From a bacterium (GTDB lineage Bacteria > Planctomycetota > Planctomycetia > Gemmatales > Gemmataceae), in NCBI GenBank assembly GCA_017308215.1, contig JAFKFQ010000408.1:40809-83670 (forward strand): a stretch of DNA of 42,862 nt, in the 5' to 3' direction. The stretch's first letter is position 1. The number at the start of each line of letters is the position of its first letter. Positions 42,203 through 42,862 of the stretch are shown piece by piece. The notes beneath the pieces were generated by a model. The model was not told the origin of the DNA. It searched no databases and saw only the letters and a program-made list of their open reading frames with translations. Both the position numbers and the translations under genes were made by a program.

Positions 42203-42619
42203 CTAACCGACCAGTTCGTGGCACCGGCACGTTACGCCCCGGCTGCCGGCCTCGACCCACTCGGCCGCCGCGCCCGGGTCGGTGAACACCTCGGCGTCGT
42301 ACCCTGCCCCGTTCAGGTGCGCCACCACGAAGTCGTGGGACAGGTCGCCGGGGTCGCGGACGAGGGCGACCCGGCGGGTCCGGGTCGCCCCGACCGAGGG
42401 GAGGTCGTGCCACACGAACAGGTAGTTCCGCCCCAGCCCGGACACGTTCCGGGCGCCCCGGACGTCGCACACCACACCGGCCTCGCGGAGCGGCGGGGAC
42501 GCCTGCCGGAACGCCTCGACGGCCGCGGCGGCGGCCCGGGCGGTGGCGGTGTCGAAGTCGCGGGAGTGTCGGACGAGGATCGACCGGCCCGACGGGCCGG
42601 CGGAGACGGTGAACGCCAT
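42203..42619 (-). CDS. Hypothetical protein, possibly STAS/SpoIIAA-like
   Basis: 138 residues, ATG 42619 with GGGAGGG nine bases upstream. The fold pattern is strand-helix repeats: SILVRHSRDFDTATARAAAA, VVCDVRGARNVSGLGRN, LFVWHDLPSVG, VALVRDPGDLSHDFVVAHLN, AEVFTDPGAAAEWVEAG. A central strand ending in DVRGARN and a C-terminal helix EWVEAG resemble SpoIIAA/STAS-like small proteins that bind lipids or partners; this is a weak match. Two Cys near the end (TCRCHELVG). Cytoplasmic, function unknown. Confidence 0.7.
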   Translation of the reverse strand: MAFTVSAGPSGRSILVRHSRDFDTATARAAAAAVEAFRQASPPLREAGVVCDVRGARNVSGLGRNYLFVWHDLPSVGATRTRRVALVRDPGDLSHDFVVAHLNGAGYDAEVFTDPGAAAEWVEAGSRGVTCRCHELVG

Positions 42620-42705
42620 TAAGAAAACCCTCCCGCCTTGCGACGGCGGGTGAAGCGAGTGACGTGGCGCGAGCGTGTTGAGGGTAGCACCCCGGGAGGC
42701 CCGGC

Positions 42706-42862
42706 TCAAGGGCGGGCCGCACCGGCCGGCGGGAAGCCGGGGTCGAGCGGGCCGCGTTGGAGGGCGAGCCGCCACAACTCGGCGAGGCCGGCGTGCCACC
42801 CCGCGGAGTCGAGGCGAACGGCCACGACCCGCGGGACGTCCGACCAGTCACCGGCCCCGCGG
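42706..42862 (-). CDS. C-terminal end of a hypothetical gene (partial, start outside window)
   Basis: On the minus strand the frame entering from the right edge reads DWSDVPRVVAVRLDSAGW, HAGLAELWRLALQRGPLDPG and ends in GAARP with TGA 42708-42706. The strand-helix composition is protein-like and better than the two other frames. About 52 residues are visible; no family can be named. It lies 86 bp upstream of the gene starting at 42619, so the two may be one operon. Confidence 0.5.
   Translation of the reverse strand, partial: RGAGDWSDVPRVVAVRLDSAGWHAGLAELWRLALQRGPLDPGFPPAGAARP

Noticed and set aside
1..42862. tRNA, rRNA, CRISPR arrays, phage or conjugation modules
   Set aside because: None recognised on reading; the only mobile DNA seen is two transposase remnants and the palindromic elements.

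Overview
The window is high-GC DNA that reads as a member of the Planctomycetota, most likely the Gemmataceae. The evidence is family content: a TIGR02996 repeat-companion protein, a DUF1559 pilin-like protein paired with a small lipoprotein, four Pkn2-type Ser/Thr kinases in 43 kb, two ECF sigma factors carrying a transmembrane C-terminal extension, and a surface protein with an LE(D/E)LEARDVPA-type N-terminus. No rRNA, tRNA, CRISPR array or phage module was seen.

Layout. 1-5 kb: the C-terminal half of a kinase with duplicated LRR modules, a TIGR02996 protein, a BtpA/SgcQ-like TIM barrel, a frameshifted pseudogene and a small unknown gene. 5-11 kb: lipoproteins, then an ArsR - SRPBCC - flavodoxin - SRPBCC (broken) cluster behind a near-consensus promoter with a built-in operator, then a DUF1559/lipoprotein pair on the minus strand. 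11.5-13.7 kb: an ECF sigma factor fused to a membrane segment and a secretin-like domain, followed by a truncated transposase. 13.8-22.8 kb (minus strand): one compact chemosensory operon, cheA - cheW (damaged) - soluble PAS-PAS MCP - cheY - cheB - cheR - cheX-like - Ser/Thr kinase with a pseudo-receiver - small CxxC protein. 23-26.4 kb: a decayed heavy-metal P-type ATPase with two perfect hairpins, a coiled-coil protein, a YCII protein and a lipoprotein. 26.6-33.5 kb: a kinase with WD40 repeats, a 52-bp perfect inverted repeat, a delta-60/FG-GAP surface protein, a lone receiver and two tiny membrane proteins. 33.5-40 kb: a kinase-PilZ fusion, pyruvate phosphate dikinase, and a convergent ECF sigma factor with no stop codon of its own. 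40-42.9 kb: small unknown genes, a degraded IS5-type transposase, a P-loop protein and a partial gene.

How the genes may work together. The clearest system is the 13.8-22.8 kb operon. It holds a full set of phosphotransfer and adaptation enzymes (CheA, CheY, CheB, CheR, CheX-like) and a receptor without membrane segments. It ends, with 2-nt spacing and a TGATG overlap, in a Ser/Thr kinase whose C-terminal receiver has lost its phospho-acceptor Asp. This suggests a chemosensory pathway whose output is Ser/Thr phosphorylation rather than (or as well as) motility. CheW has lost its N-terminal half, but CheA ends in two CheW-like domains and may couple to the receptor without it. A second signalling novelty is the kinase-PilZ fusion, which would link c-di-GMP to Ser/Thr phosphorylation.

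Several genes (3255-3886, 8539-9141, 9170-9627, 20115-20597, 23109-23505, 38333-39981, 40901-41488) carry single-base frame disruptions or lack start or stop codons. They may be real decay or uncorrected assembly indels, and read-level checks would decide. Functional statements are homology-style inferences from motifs visible in the translations; no database search was run.
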